Below are positions 54,321-64,000 of a stretch of 64,000 nt of DNA, in pieces. The notes below the pieces were generated by a model that was not told the origin of the DNA, did not search any database, and saw only the letters and a list, made by a program, of their open reading frames with translations. Origin of the DNA: Acinetobacter sp. C32I. Lineage in GTDB: Bacteria; Pseudomonadota; Gammaproteobacteria; Pseudomonadales; Moraxellaceae. Position 1 is the stretch's first letter. Each line of letters opens with the position of its first letter. The stretch covers positions 1,612,001 to 1,676,000 of the forward strand of contig NZ_CP098480.1 in assembly GCF_023702715.1 (NCBI RefSeq), read 5' to 3'. The position numbers and the translations under genes were made by a program.

Positions 54321-57300
54321 TTAACCAATAAATTTACGTGCATTACGGAACATACGTAACCAAGCACCATCTTCAGCCCAATCTTCTGGCTTCCAAGAAT
54401 GCTGTAAGGCACGGAAGTTACGCTCTGGATGCGGCATCATCACGGTTGCACGGCCATCTTTAGAGGTTAAACCTGTAATCGCTTCCGGTGAACCATTCGG
54501 GTTCAATGGATAGTGTTGAGTTGGATTACCCAAACTATCTACATAACGCAAGATCACTTGGTTCTCAGCATTTAAAGCAGCAATTTGCTGTTCAGTTGCA
54601 ACCAGACGACCTTCACCATGCGCAACAGCGATTGGTAAAATCGAACCTTGCATATCTTCAAGTAAGACAGAAACTGATTTTTCTACACGAACGTTCACGG
54701 CACGCGCTTCAAATACTTCTGAAGTATTGCGGTGGAAACGGCCCCAATGCTCTGCACCTGGAATCAATGGTGCAAGTTGAGACATCATTTGACAGCCATT
54801 ACATACGCCTAAGCTGAATGTATTTTGACGATGGAAGAACTGTTCAAACTGGTCACGTAATTTTGCATTAAACAATACTGATTTCGCCCAGCCACCACCA
54901 GCACCCATCACGTCACCGTATGAGAAACCACCACACGCCACTAAACCTTCGAAGTCGCTCAAGCTGACACGACCTGCAAGTAAGTCACTCATATGTACGT
55001 CGATGGTATTGAAGCCAACTTTGTCAAAAGCAGCTGCCATTTCAACATGACCGTTAACACCCTGCTCGCGCAAGATCGCCATGTTTGGACGACGTGTATT
55101 GATAAACGGCGCTTCGACTGGCTCATTTAAATCATAGGTTGCTTGTGCAATTAAACCTTTGTGGTTTGTATCTGCGATTAAAGCAAACTCTTGATCAGCA
55201 GTTTCAACGTTGTCACGTAAACGTTGAATCTGATGTGATACTTCAGCCCATGCTTGTTGTAATTCAGCACGTTCTAAAGTCAAACCATTCACAGCCAATT
55301 GATCGGTTGTATTGACACGACCCACAACTGTAATTGCATCTTTCAGGCTTGATGCTGCAACTTCAACTTCTAACTGAGCCCAATCCGCCGCTGCGATTTG
55401 TACTACAGCACCAATTTCTTCAGCAAATAAGCTTTCAGTGCTTTGATTTTCTAAAGCAACACCCAAGCGTGAAGCAAACATCATTTCAGCAACAGTCGCC
55501 AATAAACCGCCATCACCGATATCATGGTAAGCCTTAATCACACCACGATTGTTCCAATCTTGAATCAAGGCAAAGAATGCTTTGAAGTCATCAAAACTAT
55601 CGACATCAGGTGTCACTGAACCAATGGCTTTATACACCTGCGCAAGGATCGAACCACCTAGGCGGAACTGGCCTTTAGATAGGTCAATACGTAGCAGTAC
55701 TGAATCGGCTAAGTTTTTCAATTCAGGTGTCAATGTTTTACGAACATCTAGAACTGGTGCGAATGCTGTGATCACACCGGTCATTGGCGAAGTCACTGCT
55801 TTATCTTCACCATCATTCCAAGTGGTACGCATTGAAAGTGAATCTTTACCAACTGGAATTGCGATGCCTAATGCAGGACACATTTCCATACCAATCGCTT
55901 TTACACCTTCAAACAAGGCTTGGTCTTCACCTTTTTGACCTGCCGCTGCCATCCAGTTTGCAGAAAGTTTGATATCACTGATTTGTTCGATGTTGGCACA
56001 AGCAATATTGGTGATTGCCTCTGCAACCGCTAGACGCGCAGATGCAGCAGGATTCAATAAAGCTACTGGTGGACGTTCACCCATTGCCATTGCTTCACCT
56101 GTGAAGCCTTGCAAACTGGTAGTGGTTACTGCTGCATCTGCAACAGGAACCTGCCAGCGACCCACCATCTGATCACGTGCAACCATACCGGTAATCGAAC
56201 GGTCACCGATGGTGATCAAGAATGATTTAGACGCAACTGTTGGATTTTTCAATACACGGAAAATCGCATCTTTTAAATCAACTTTCGTAGCATCAAAGTC
56301 GTTACCCGTACGCTCAATCGTTTCATACGAACGTTGCATACGCGGTGTGCCGCCTAAGATCACCTGCATTGGAATATCAACAGGCTTGTTCTCAAACAAC
56401 GGATCTTCAACCGTTAAGTGACGCGCTTCAGTCGCCTCACCCAATACCGCAAACGGACAACGCTCACGTGCACAAATTTCTTCAAACTGTTCTAAAGACT
56501 CTGGGCGAATTGCAAGTACATAACGTTCTTGCGCTTCATTTGACCAGATCTCCATCGGGCTCATACCTGGCTCTAATGATGGAATTTTACGCAGGTTAAG
56601 CACTGCACCCAACTCGTGATCATTCACAAGTTCTGGCATAGCATTAGATACACCACCCGCACCCACATCATGTACAGACACGATTGGGTTAAAATCTTCT
56701 AAGCGCCAGCAGGTATCAATGACTTCTTGGCAACGGCGTTCCATTTCTGGGTTTTCACGTTGAACAGAAGCAAAGTCCAAGCTCTCGCCCATGGTACCGC
56801 TGTCTACAGAAGACGCTGCGCCACCGCCAAGACCGATCAACATTGCAGGGCCACCTAATACAATGAGCAAGTCACCCGGTTGAATCGCATCTTTTTCAAC
56901 ATGGTCAGGACGAATATTACCGTAACCACCAGCGATCATGATTGGCTTATGGAAGCCTTTCACTTCACCATTGACATTCTGTTCGAAAGTACGGAAATAA
57001 CCATTTAATGCTGGGCGACCAAATTCGTTGTTAAACGCAGCACCACCCAATGGACCTTCAATCATGATTTGTAATGGCGATGCCATACGTGAAGGTTTAC
57101 CGTAGTTATCTTCCCAAGGCTGTTCAAAACCAGGAATATTTAGGTTCGAAACCGTAAAGCCAGTTAAACCTGCTTTTGGTTTACCACCACGACCTGTTGC
57201 ACCTTCATCACGGATTTCACCGCCCGAACCTGTGGCAGCACCTGCAAATGGAGCAATTGCAGTTGGATGGTTGTGTGTTTCAACCTTCATTAAAATATGA

Positions 57301-58151
57301 GCGGCTTGGCTCTTATATTTATAAACGAAGTGACCATTTTCATCTGCTTTCGGATAAAAACGCATGGTGTCATAACCCACAATCACAGACGCGTTATCTT
57401 TATATGCTGATAACACATCTGTTGGAGATTCTTTATAGGTATTTTTAATCATTTGGAACAATGATAATGGTTGTTTTTCACCATCAATTGTCCATTCAGA
57501 ACCAAAGATTTTATGACGACAGTGTTCAGAGTTTGCTTGTGCAAACATCATCAATTCGATGTCGTTTGGATTACGACCCAGCTTGGTAAATGCTTCGGTT
57601 AAGTAATCAATTTCTTGCTCAGATAAAGCAAAGCCAAACTCATTGTTGGCTTTAACTAACGCTTCCTTTCCTTGACCCAAGATATCAATTGAGTTCAATG
57701 GCTTCGGTGCTGTTTCTGAGAATAAAGCTTTTGCATCATCAATCTGAGCAAAAACACTCTCTGTCATACGATCATGTAATGCCAATTTCACTTCGTTCGA
57801 AATCTCTTTCACACCTTTCAGTGTAAATAACAGACCACGCTCTAAACGGTGAATAGGTGTATTACAGTTTTGAAAAATATCGGTTGCTTTAGATGACCAC
57901 GGAGAAATTGTCCCCACACGCGGTGTCACTAAAATCTGGATTTCATCACTTGCAGCTTGGCGAAGTTCGAAAGATTGACCATCGTTTAAAAGTTGTAATG
58001 CCGATTGATGTTGCTGCTCGTTGAGCGCTTGATCAAACAAATAAACCCACTGGCTGTCAAAAGATTGAACAGAACTCATTGACGTTAATCGGTTTAAGAG
58101 TTGAGCTTTCTTGAAAGAAGAATGTGCTGATGCACCGGCCACGATAAACAT
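54321..58151 (-). CDS. purL: Phosphoribosylformylglycinamidine synthase (FGAR amidotransferase)
   Basis: Large single-chain purine enzyme converting FGAR to FGAM with glutamine and ATP. It has 1276 aa. The N-terminal linker and FGAM synthase parts include [46 protein letters not shown] and [16 protein letters not shown]. The C-terminal glutaminase carries [13 protein letters not shown], the nucleophile in LGVCNGCQM and the PHPERNFRA His/Glu. Start MFIVAG as in Acinetobacter PurL. The nearest gene is a separate exporter. Confidence 0.97.
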   Translation of the reverse strand: MFIVAGASAHSSFKKAQLLNRLTSMSSVQSFDSQWVYLFDQALNEQQHQSALQLLNDGQSFELRQAASDEIQILVTPRVGTISPWSSKATDIFQNCNTPIHRLERGLLFTLKGVKEISNEVKLALHDRMTESVFAQIDDAKALFSETAPKPLNSIDILGQGKEALVKANNEFGFALSEQEIDYLTEAFTKLGRNPNDIELMMFAQANSEHCRHKIFGSEWTIDGEKQPLSLFQMIKNTYKESPTDVLSAYKDNASVIVGYDTMRFYPKADENGHFVYKYKSQAAHILMKVETHNHPTAIAPFAGAATGSGGEIRDEGATGRGGKPKAGLTGFTVSNLNIPGFEQPWEDNYGKPSRMASPLQIMIEGPLGGAAFNNEFGRPALNGYFRTFEQNVNGEVKGFHKPIMIAGGYGNIRPDHVEKDAIQPGDLLIVLGGPAMLIGLGGGAASSVDSGTMGESLDFASVQRENPEMERRCQEVIDTCWRLEDFNPIVSVHDVGAGGVSNAMPELVNDHELGAVLNLRKIPSLEPGMSPMEIWSNEAQERYVLAIRPESLEQFEEICARERCPFAVLGEATEARHLTVEDPLFENKPVDIPMQVILGGTPRMQRSYETIERTGNDFDATKVDLKDAIFRVLKNPTVASKSFLITIGDRSITGMVARDQMVGRWQVPVADAAVTTTSLQGFTGEAMAMGERPPVALLNPAASARLAVAEAITNIACANIEQISDIKLSANWMAAAGQKGEDQALFEGVKAIGMEMCPALGIAIPVGKDSLSMRTTWNDGEDKAVTSPMTGVITAFAPVLDVRKTLTPELKNLADSVLLRIDLSKGQFRLGGSILAQVYKAIGSVTPDVDSFDDFKAFFALIQDWNNRGVIKAYHDIGDGGLLATVAEMMFASRLGVALENQSTESLFAEEIGAVVQIAAADWAQLEVEVAASSLKDAITVVGRVNTTDQLAVNGLTLERAELQQAWAEVSHQIQRLRDNVETADQEFALIADTNHKGLIAQATYDLNEPVEAPFINTRRPNMAILREQGVNGHVEMAAAFDKVGFNTIDVHMSDLLAGRVSLSDFEGLVACGGFSYGDVMGAGGGWAKSVLFNAKLRDQFEQFFHRQNTFSLGVCNGCQMMSQLAPLIPGAEHWGRFHRNTSEVFEARAVNVRVEKSVSVLLEDMQGSILPIAVAHGEGRLVATEQQIAALNAENQVILRYVDSLGNPTQHYPLNPNGSPEAITGLTSKDGRATVMMPHPERNFRALQHSWKPEDWAEDGAWLRMFRNARKFIG

Positions 58152-58336
58152 GTTGACTTTGGCTCCACGGGTGGGTCTAACGAACCTACCACAATGTGAC
58201 TTATGAAAGAGCGCATATTCTACTGTGAAAGGCTCATTTCAGCTAGCTATATCCATCTTAAAAATCAGAGTTTTCTACTGCAAATGGCTTAATTTCTTGT
58301 AGCTTTATCCATTTTACTTTATTCGTAACAATTCAT

Positions 58337-59050
58337 TTAGCGTGCGGTATAAACCATATTCCCTGTTTGTGGATCTTCTTTTACTGAAATACCGAGCTTA
58401 GAAAAGAATTGATCCGTACAAGCCATAGAGTCATCTACACCACCATCAATACTATATGAAAGCTGCACATGTGCATGAATAAAACTTTTATCCAGAATCG
58501 CTTCTTTAAAGAACACATCCATACTTTCACTGTTTAAACAGACATAAGTTTGCTCAGCTTGACCATTACGATCTAAATCAATAGAAACTGTTCCATCTGC
58601 ATTTTGAATCAGTTGATCTGATGTAATCGGGATGCTATTTACCCAATCTCTTTCATTATTAACTGCATAAGCAAACGTGGTTTGTGCCGTCTTATAAAAC
58701 GCTGAACAATGTTGAATAGGTTTTCTCAATAGCACAGCAGATAAAGTAATATCGTCTTTGGTAAAACGAGAATACCCATTCAATTCGATATTGGGTTGAA
58801 TACTCCAGTAACGCTTAGCCATTGCATTTGCATCATCGGTCCAAATGCATTGTTGATCCAAGTGCTGATCTGCTGTTTCTTGATAAGCGAATACGGATAA
58901 AATAACATTTGTCTTATTTGACCGATCTACCACCTTTTGCTTAATTTGATCAGATGCTGCCTGCTGGTGTTGTATATCCAGTGATTCAGGCGGCTTAGCT
59001 TGATGACACGCCGAAAGCAATAAACCCAGCATAAGAGCCATCTTCTTCAT
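58337..59050 (-). CDS. Hypothetical lipoprotein, 237 aa
   Basis: Lipoprotein signal MKKMALMLGLLLSAC (lipobox LSAC). The mature protein is of mixed composition with a beta-rich look and four further cysteines (QQCIWTDD, HCSAFYK, YVCLNSE, SMACTDQ), so disulfides are likely. Not recognised. It stands alone between purL and dgt. Confidence 0.72.
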   Translation of the reverse strand: MKKMALMLGLLLSACHQAKPPESLDIQHQQAASDQIKQKVVDRSNKTNVILSVFAYQETADQHLDQQCIWTDDANAMAKRYWSIQPNIELNGYSRFTKDDITLSAVLLRKPIQHCSAFYKTAQTTFAYAVNNERDWVNSIPITSDQLIQNADGTVSIDLDRNGQAEQTYVCLNSESMDVFFKEAILDKSFIHAHVQLSYSIDGGVDDSMACTDQFFSKLGISVKEDPQTGNMVYTAR

Positions 59051-59208
59051 TATTCCCCCTAATATTCAAATTAATGATCTTAAATTATCATTGAATACAA
59101 AACTATAAACGACGACACACTTATCTAAGACAACTTGTGTCGCTCTACCCTAGTGCTTTAATCTTTTTTTTGGCATGATGATCCTGAACTCATAGTGAAT
59201 AATGATGA

Positions 59209-60549
59209 ATGGAACAAATGCGTTGGGTAGAATTGCTATCTGCAATTCGTTTAGGTAGTAAAAAAAGCAGTACTGAATTGGCTCGAAGCCCATTCCACAA
59301 AGATTATGACAGAATTATATTTTCGCAAAGCTTTCGCCAACTGAATAGAAAAACACAGGTTCATCCACTTACACAACATGATGGTATCCATACCCGCCTC
59401 ACGCACTCGCTAGAAGTGTCTTGTATTGGGCGTTCACTCGGCATGTTAGCCGCAGAAAAAATCAAAGATGAATTACCGATGTGGATTTCCCCGGCAGATG
59501 TCGGTGCGATTATCCAAGCAGCCTGTCTGGCGCATGATATTGGTAATCCCCCTTTTGGTCATGCAGGTGAATATGCGATTCGAGAATGGTTTGATGATGC
59601 TTCTCATCGAGACTTCCTCACTAAACTCACGCCAGAAGAAGCAGCCGATGTTCGTCAATTTGAAGGCAATGCGCAAGGACTACGTCTACTCAGCCGTATT
59701 GACTATCATCCCGATGATGGTGGCATGCGTCTTACCTGTGCAACACTCGGTGCTTATTTAAAATATCCATGGTTATCCAAAACCATCGAAGAACAAGGCG
59801 ATATGCCATCGCATCAACGGGCGAAGTTTGGTTGTTATCAATCTGAAAAAGAAATTTTAAAACAACTGGCAGAACAACTCGGACTCATTCAGCTTGGTGA
59901 CTATCACTATTGCCGTCATCCACTGACCTATTTATTAGAAGCTGCCGATGATATTTGTTATGCGCTAATTGACTTAGAAGATGGCATCATTCTCAATATG
60001 CTCAACTATGCCGAAGTTGAACCGATTTTTCTGAATCTGATTGCCGATTATGGTTATCCAGAAGAACTCCATTTACCACATACCACTTGGCAGCAAAAAA
60101 TTGCAGCTTTACGCGGTCGTGTGATGAAGCGCTTAGTCGATGAGGTGACCACGGCTTTTGCCAAACATCATTATGAGATTTTAACCGGTCAGCTTAAAGG
60201 CAGCCTATTACAATATTGCTCACCTGATATTGAAGCAGGCATTCAAACGGCAAAAAATCTCGCCAGAGACCGTATTTTTGAGCATCCTCAAAAATCTGGT
60301 TTAGAAATTATTGCCCATCAAAGTTTGCAAACCATCTTAGATGCTTTTATTCCTTTAACCATACCGCATAAAACATTAAGCTTTAAAGAACAGCGGTTGA
60401 TGTCAATTTTGCAACATTCAGGGGTAAATCTGCAAAACAACCACTATAATAATATTATGCAAGTTCTCGATATTATTAGTAAGTTCTCAGATCATCAGGC
60501 TTATAGCTTGGCGCAAGAGCTGCAAGGCAATAAAATAGGCTTTTTTTAA
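59209..60549 (+). CDS. dgt: Deoxyguanosinetriphosphate triphosphohydrolase-like protein (dGTPase)
   Basis: HD-domain dNTP triphosphohydrolase. It has 446 aa. RQLNRKTQVHPL and TRLTHSLEV begin the domain; the HD is in ACLAHDIGNPPFGHAGE, and the metal-binding Asp is in YLLEAADDICYALIDLEDG. Dgt enzymes lower dGTP or other dNTP pools, and in E. coli the enzyme is linked to phage defence; the role here is by family. The ATG of the next gene overlaps its stop (TAATG). Confidence 0.92.
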   Translation: MEQMRWVELLSAIRLGSKKSSTELARSPFHKDYDRIIFSQSFRQLNRKTQVHPLTQHDGIHTRLTHSLEVSCIGRSLGMLAAEKIKDELPMWISPADVGAIIQAACLAHDIGNPPFGHAGEYAIREWFDDASHRDFLTKLTPEEAADVRQFEGNAQGLRLLSRIDYHPDDGGMRLTCATLGAYLKYPWLSKTIEEQGDMPSHQRAKFGCYQSEKEILKQLAEQLGLIQLGDYHYCRHPLTYLLEAADDICYALIDLEDGIILNMLNYAEVEPIFLNLIADYGYPEELHLPHTTWQQKIAALRGRVMKRLVDEVTTAFAKHHYEILTGQLKGSLLQYCSPDIEAGIQTAKNLARDRIFEHPQKSGLEIIAHQSLQTILDAFIPLTIPHKTLSFKEQRLMSILQHSGVNLQNNHYNNIMQVLDIISKFSDHQAYSLAQELQGNKIGFF

Positions 60550-61223
60550 TGAAGCGATTTATTGATGAAGGTAAGACCTGGGATAGTTTTACACATGCTC
60601 CTGTTTTAGTGGTATGCCCATTTTGTCAGAGCAACGCTCAGGTCTTTCAGCAAGAATTACCTAATCAGCCGAAAAAAAGCATTGTTTTTAGCTATTTATC
60701 CTGTTGTAAAACTTTTGATCAAGACCAGCAGCAACAAAACAACTTAGGCTATTTTGACGAGATCAACGTAGAAATTAATCAAACCTGCTCTTGTAAACGT
60801 GGAAAATATCTCTTTTCTCAATCTTATGCTCAGCCGAGTGTTCTTCCGCCTTTTATAAAACTGAATTGTACTTTCTGCCAAACAGAGCAAGTGTATACTT
60901 CCCCTTATCCGTTACTCACCTATAAAATTCCGAGAAAATCAGGGTTTGAAATCAATAAAGACCCCTTCTTTGGCTATCGTCTATATCTCTCCACAGAAAC
61001 AAGGCATGGTCTTATTTTCGTGTATAACACAGAACAGTTAAACGATTTGAAAGCTTACATCTCTGCAGAGCTAAGACAGAGAACCTATACCAATAAGAAT
61101 AAAGCTTACTTAAGCCGCTTACCTTCTTGGATAAAATCCGCGCGAAATCGTAAAGAAATTCTAAAAGCCATTTTGCGTTTAGAACAAATGGCATCTACTA
61201 TTCAACCATTAACAAATAAGTGA
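60549..61223 (+). CDS. Cys-rich zinc-ribbon-like hypothetical protein, 224 aa
   Basis: Not recognised. The N-terminal half carries CPFCQ, SCCK, CSCK and CTFCQ, enough for two zinc-ribbon-like knots. The C-terminal half is basic and helical (YISAELRQRTYTNKNKAYLSRLP, KSARNRKEILKAILRLEQM), with possible nucleic-acid-binding properties. No signal peptide. It overlaps the dgt stop by one base and ends 8 bases before ruvA, so it sits inside a dgt-unknown-ruvA-ruvB unit. A role in DNA metabolism is inferred from position. Confidence 0.75.
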   Translation: MKRFIDEGKTWDSFTHAPVLVVCPFCQSNAQVFQQELPNQPKKSIVFSYLSCCKTFDQDQQQQNNLGYFDEINVEINQTCSCKRGKYLFSQSYAQPSVLPPFIKLNCTFCQTEQVYTSPYPLLTYKIPRKSGFEINKDPFFGYRLYLSTETRHGLIFVYNTEQLNDLKAYISAELRQRTYTNKNKAYLSRLPSWIKSARNRKEILKAILRLEQMASTIQPLTNK

Positions 61224-61231
61224 AAGACTCA

Positions 61232-61837
61232 ATGATCGGATGTTTAATTGGCGAAGTGTTTGCCCTAGAAGCCCCAACCGTATTACTCAACGTAAATGGC
61301 GTTGGCTATGAAATTGACACCCCACTTTCGACATTTTGCCAATTACAAAAAGGACAGAAAGTCACTTTATGGACACATTTGGTTGTTCGTGAAGATGCTC
61401 AGCAATTGTATGGCTTTAGCGATGCACAAGAAAAAACCATTTTCCGTACACTACTCAAAGTGAATGGCGTTGGCCCTAAAATGGCTTTGGGCATTCTATC
61501 GACATTAAGTGTTGAACTGCTCATCCATACCATTGAACATGATGATATTAATACGCTGATTAAAGTTCCGGGTGTGGGCAAAAAAACTGCTGAACGATTA
61601 ATGATTGAATTACGCGATCGTTTCAAAGCGTTAGCGCATTCAACCGGCAGTACGACAAATGCAGCTGCTGCTCAAATTCAATTTATGACAAATTCACCAG
61701 TTGCCGAAGCTGAGGCTGCTTTGCAATCCTTAGGTTATAAACCAGCAGAAGCACAAAAAGCTGTGGCAGCAGTTAAAGCAGACTATACTGAATCTGCTGA
61801 CATTATCCGTGCTGCGCTTAAATCCATGATGAAGTAA
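61232..61837 (+). CDS. ruvA: Holliday junction branch migration protein RuvA
   Basis: Binds four-way junctions and loads RuvB. It has 201 aa from the ATG at 61232 ([15 protein letters not shown]); the GTG at 61220 is four codons earlier and would overlap the upstream stop. Domains in order are the OB-like N-terminal, two helix-hairpin-helix motifs ([34 protein letters not shown]) and a C-terminal UBA-like domain binding RuvB ([18 protein letters not shown]). Confidence 0.95.
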   Translation: MIGCLIGEVFALEAPTVLLNVNGVGYEIDTPLSTFCQLQKGQKVTLWTHLVVREDAQQLYGFSDAQEKTIFRTLLKVNGVGPKMALGILSTLSVELLIHTIEHDDINTLIKVPGVGKKTAERLMIELRDRFKALAHSTGSTTNAAAAQIQFMTNSPVAEAEAALQSLGYKPAEAQKAVAAVKADYTESADIIRAALKSMMK

Positions 61838-61844
61838 TAGATAT

Positions 61845-62843
61845 ATGCAAGATCGTCTTATTAGCGGAACAGAAAAACCTGAAGATCATTTTGATCGTGC
61901 CATTCGTCCAACCTCATTGGCTGACTATATTGGTCAGCCTGTGGTTCGTGAACAAATGGAAATCTTCATTGGTGCAGCGCGTGGTCGTGGTGAAGCCCTA
62001 GATCATACCTTGATCTTTGGCCCTCCAGGTTTAGGGAAAACCACATTGGCCAATATTATCGCAAGAGAAATGGGCGGTAATTTAAAATCAACTTCTGGCC
62101 CTGTATTGGAACGTGCAGGTGACCTCGCGGCCATGCTGACCAATTTGGAAGAAGGTGATGTGCTGTTTATTGACGAGATTCACCGTCTTTCACCCGTAAT
62201 CGAAGAAATTCTCTATCCCGCCATGGAAGATTATCAACTCGATATTATGATTGGTGAAGGCCCTGCTGCTCGCTCAATCAAGCTTGATCTACCCGCCTTC
62301 ACTTTAGTCGCTGCCACAACACGTGCAGGTTTGCTCACCTCTCCGTTACGTGACCGTTTTGGGATTGTACAGCGTTTAGAGTTCTATTCAGTTGAAGACC
62401 TGACCCATATCGTGACGCGTTCAGCTAACTTAATGGATGTCCCGATTACCAAAGAAGGCTCAACAGAGATTGCCCGTCGTGCCCGCGGCACCCCACGTAT
62501 TGCCAACCGTTTATTACGTCGTGTGCGTGATTATGCACAAGTCAAAGGCACAGGTGAAGTGACTCAAGACATGGCACAACGGGCTTTGGACATGCTTAAT
62601 GTCGATAAAGCAGGTTTAGATACGCTCGACCGTCGTTATCTCAGTATGTTACTGGAACGTTTTGAAGGGCGACCAACAGGTGTGGAAGCTTTGGCTGCGG
62701 CAATGGCAGAAGATAGTGGAACACTTGAAGATGTGATTGAACCCTATTTAATCCAGCAAGGTTATGTGATGCGTACTGCCCGCGGGCGTATTGCAACCAA
62801 TATGGCGTATTTACAATTTGGTATGACGCCACCTGAATCATAA
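61845..62843 (+). CDS. ruvB: Holliday junction DNA helicase RuvB
   Basis: AAA+ motor that drives branch migration with RuvA and RuvC. It has 332 aa. Walker A is GPPGLGKTT, Walker B DEIHRLS, sensor and arginine finger [17 protein letters not shown], and the C-terminal winged helix ends the chain. It starts 7 bases after ruvA. RuvC is not in the window. Confidence 0.97.
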   Translation: MQDRLISGTEKPEDHFDRAIRPTSLADYIGQPVVREQMEIFIGAARGRGEALDHTLIFGPPGLGKTTLANIIAREMGGNLKSTSGPVLERAGDLAAMLTNLEEGDVLFIDEIHRLSPVIEEILYPAMEDYQLDIMIGEGPAARSIKLDLPAFTLVAATTRAGLLTSPLRDRFGIVQRLEFYSVEDLTHIVTRSANLMDVPITKEGSTEIARRARGTPRIANRLLRRVRDYAQVKGTGEVTQDMAQRALDMLNVDKAGLDTLDRRYLSMLLERFEGRPTGVEALAAAMAEDSGTLEDVIEPYLIQQGYVMRTARGRIATNMAYLQFGMTPPES

Positions 62844-62931
62844 AAATATTTTCAACTTAACGCTTCTTATAATGAGATGATTCGAATAGGATATACCTGA
62901 TTTTAATCGTCTCATTATGTTTAGGGTAACA

Positions 62932-63840
62932 ATGAAAAATAAAACTTTAACTTCCGTATTTTTGAGTAGCTTATTTTTAACAGCCTGCGGGGGTGGAGGT
63001 GATAATGCAAATAATGGCAATTCATTTCAAGGCAAAGAAAAATTAGATTATAGCAAGCCAGAAAATCTTGAATTGATTTATGCACCGATTATCAATTTAT
63101 CAAGTATCAATGAAAATCAGCTCATTGATACCATTACACTTGCTGAATCCGTTTTTTATTTAATACAAGGTGGAGAAAAAATGGGCTACAAAGCCTTCTG
63201 CCGAAATAAAGAAGGAAGCTTTAGCAGAAATAGCCAAATGGTTACACTGAATAAATGTGATCTACAGTACACAAAAGATGGCATTCTTCAGCCTACTTCT
63301 GAAGGACCAATGATTCTATCTGGAAGTGTTAGCACACAAGGATACTGGTCTCAGAATAACTTTAAAATCGATACGACACTGAACCAATTTAAAGTAGAAG
63401 TTGATAATGAAATAACAACCTTTAATGGAAGCAAAAGTAGTCTATCTTATTATGCTGATACTCGTCCCTTCAAATATGACATTGCTCAAATGGAATTCAC
63501 ATGGGCTGATAAAAAATATACAGAAGTCTATAAACTCACAAACTATAGCTTTGAACCTTGGTCAACTGCATCAATTACCAAAGGACGCCTAGTTGGGATA
63601 AACAATAATAAAGAATTCTCTGTAAATTTTGACAATCAAATAAAATTTGGAAGTGTCGAAGATGCTTTGGCTTTTTATCCAAGCTTTGCCGAGATTTTTA
63701 TTGAAGACACCAATAACAATAAAAATTCAATTAATATCACCAAAACCGCTGACTATAAAGCGTTAATGCGTGCCTATGCTAATGGGACTACCGTTACTGG
63801 CTTTCCTAAAGTCGTCGCTTGGGAAGAACTCAACTATTAA
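62932..63840 (+). CDS. Hypothetical lipoprotein, 302 aa
   Basis: Start at 62932 (MKNKTLTSVF) preceded by AGGGT; 62917 would add MFRVT. Lipobox LTAC at about 16-19, then GGGGDNANNGN, a flexible spacer seen in many outer-membrane lipoproteins. The body is beta-rich with aromatic pairs (YYADTRPFKYDIAQMEFTWADKKYTEVYKLTNYS) and short cysteines early (FCRNKE, KCDLQY). Not recognised. It ends at a strong terminator. Confidence 0.75.
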   Translation: MKNKTLTSVFLSSLFLTACGGGGDNANNGNSFQGKEKLDYSKPENLELIYAPIINLSSINENQLIDTITLAESVFYLIQGGEKMGYKAFCRNKEGSFSRNSQMVTLNKCDLQYTKDGILQPTSEGPMILSGSVSTQGYWSQNNFKIDTTLNQFKVEVDNEITTFNGSKSSLSYYADTRPFKYDIAQMEFTWADKKYTEVYKLTNYSFEPWSTASITKGRLVGINNNKEFSVNFDNQIKFGSVEDALAFYPSFAEIFIEDTNNNKNSINITKTADYKALMRAYANGTTVTGFPKVVAWEELNY

Positions 63841-63873
63841 AAAAAAGAGGCCCTTAGATAGGGCCTCTTTTTT
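63841..63873 (+). terminator. Terminator after the last lipoprotein gene
   Basis: Perfect 13-bp inverted repeat AAAAAAGAGGCCC/GGGCCTCTTTTTT (63841-63853 with 63861-63873) around a 7-base loop, starting right after the stop codon. Confidence 0.88.
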
Positions 63874-63971
63874 ATCTAGATCAACAATATGTTATTTATT
63901 ACTATTTCCTTAGCTCCATTGAGGCAATATCATTCCTGATTGCTGACAGTCTGCAAAAATAGGTAATAGAA

Positions 63972-64000
63972 ATGGCAAATCATTTTGAGTTCAACATTCG
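63972..64000 (+). CDS. Start of a probable ybgC (tol-pal thioesterase), cut by the window end
   Basis: ATG at 63972 with AGGTAATAG just before it encodes MANHFEFNI and then runs off the window. In many Acinetobacter genomes ruvAB is followed by ybgC and the tol-pal cluster as I recall, and the short start fits a YbgC N-terminus. Only nine codons are visible, so this is tentative. Confidence 0.4.

Overview
The window looks like a chromosomal segment of an Acinetobacter species (Gammaproteobacteria, Moraxellaceae). It is AT-rich. Gene order and protein features fit that genus: a lepA-lepB-DUF4845-rnc-era-recO-pdxJ-miaE block, pabC-mltG-tmk, sbp-hydrolase-cysTWA-cysB, dgt-ruvA-ruvB leading toward a probable tol locus, and a PurL starting MFIVAG. 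Identification rests on recalled protein similarity, not on a database search. No insertion sequence, prophage, CRISPR array or origin was seen.

Layout. 0-4.7 kb: the end of a methionine ABC permease, a LysE exporter, an HDAC-like amidohydrolase coupled to an unknown protein, glyoxalase II and a 68-aa protein. 4.87-7.34 kb: the methyl cycle (ahcY-metF) behind a promoter and an S-adenosylhomocysteine (SAH) riboswitch. 7.3-14.9 kb: rsmE, a PAS-GGDEF-EAL c-di-GMP protein, maeB and cca, with a long hairpin over the cca ribosome-binding site. 15.0-15.2 kb: two tandem tRNA-Asn genes with a strong promoter and terminator. 15.3-22.5 kb: a long minus-strand housekeeping block for tRNA modification, pyridoxine synthesis, repair, ribosome maturation, RNase III, signal peptidase and LepA. 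22.7-27.2 kb: acetyltransferase, thioesterase, a DegP/MucD-type protease and nadB.

27.2-28.9 kb is a small accessory island: an Imm22-like protein with a G8 tract at its start, a TPR protein, a decayed second copy of the tmk 3' end and a frameshifted lipoprotein gene. 28.9-31.4 kb: tmk-mltG-pabC. 31.6-37.1 kb: sulfate uptake with its regulator. 37.2-48.8 kb: an outer-membrane protein, dapD, queE-queC, several small enzymes, a GST/LysR divergent pair, an NMN adenylyltransferase-like gene, an enoyl-CoA hydratase-like gene and glycerate kinase.

48.8-53.0 kb is a second accessory patch: a tiny membrane ORF, a DUF3885-like protein, a Nudix hydrolase, an SMI1/KNR4-like immunity-type protein, two tandem DUF4189 genes with near-identical ends and different cores, and an unknown secreted protein. 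53.0-64.0 kb returns to core genes: a Bcr/CflA-type exporter, purL, a lipoprotein, dgt, a Cys-rich unknown, ruvA-ruvB, another lipoprotein and the first codons of a probable ybgC.

The most unusual material is in the two accessory patches. They look like orphan immunity-gene stores without visible toxins. One carries a recombination scar (duplicated tmk end), the other a mosaic tandem duplication. Neither is proven to be a new system.
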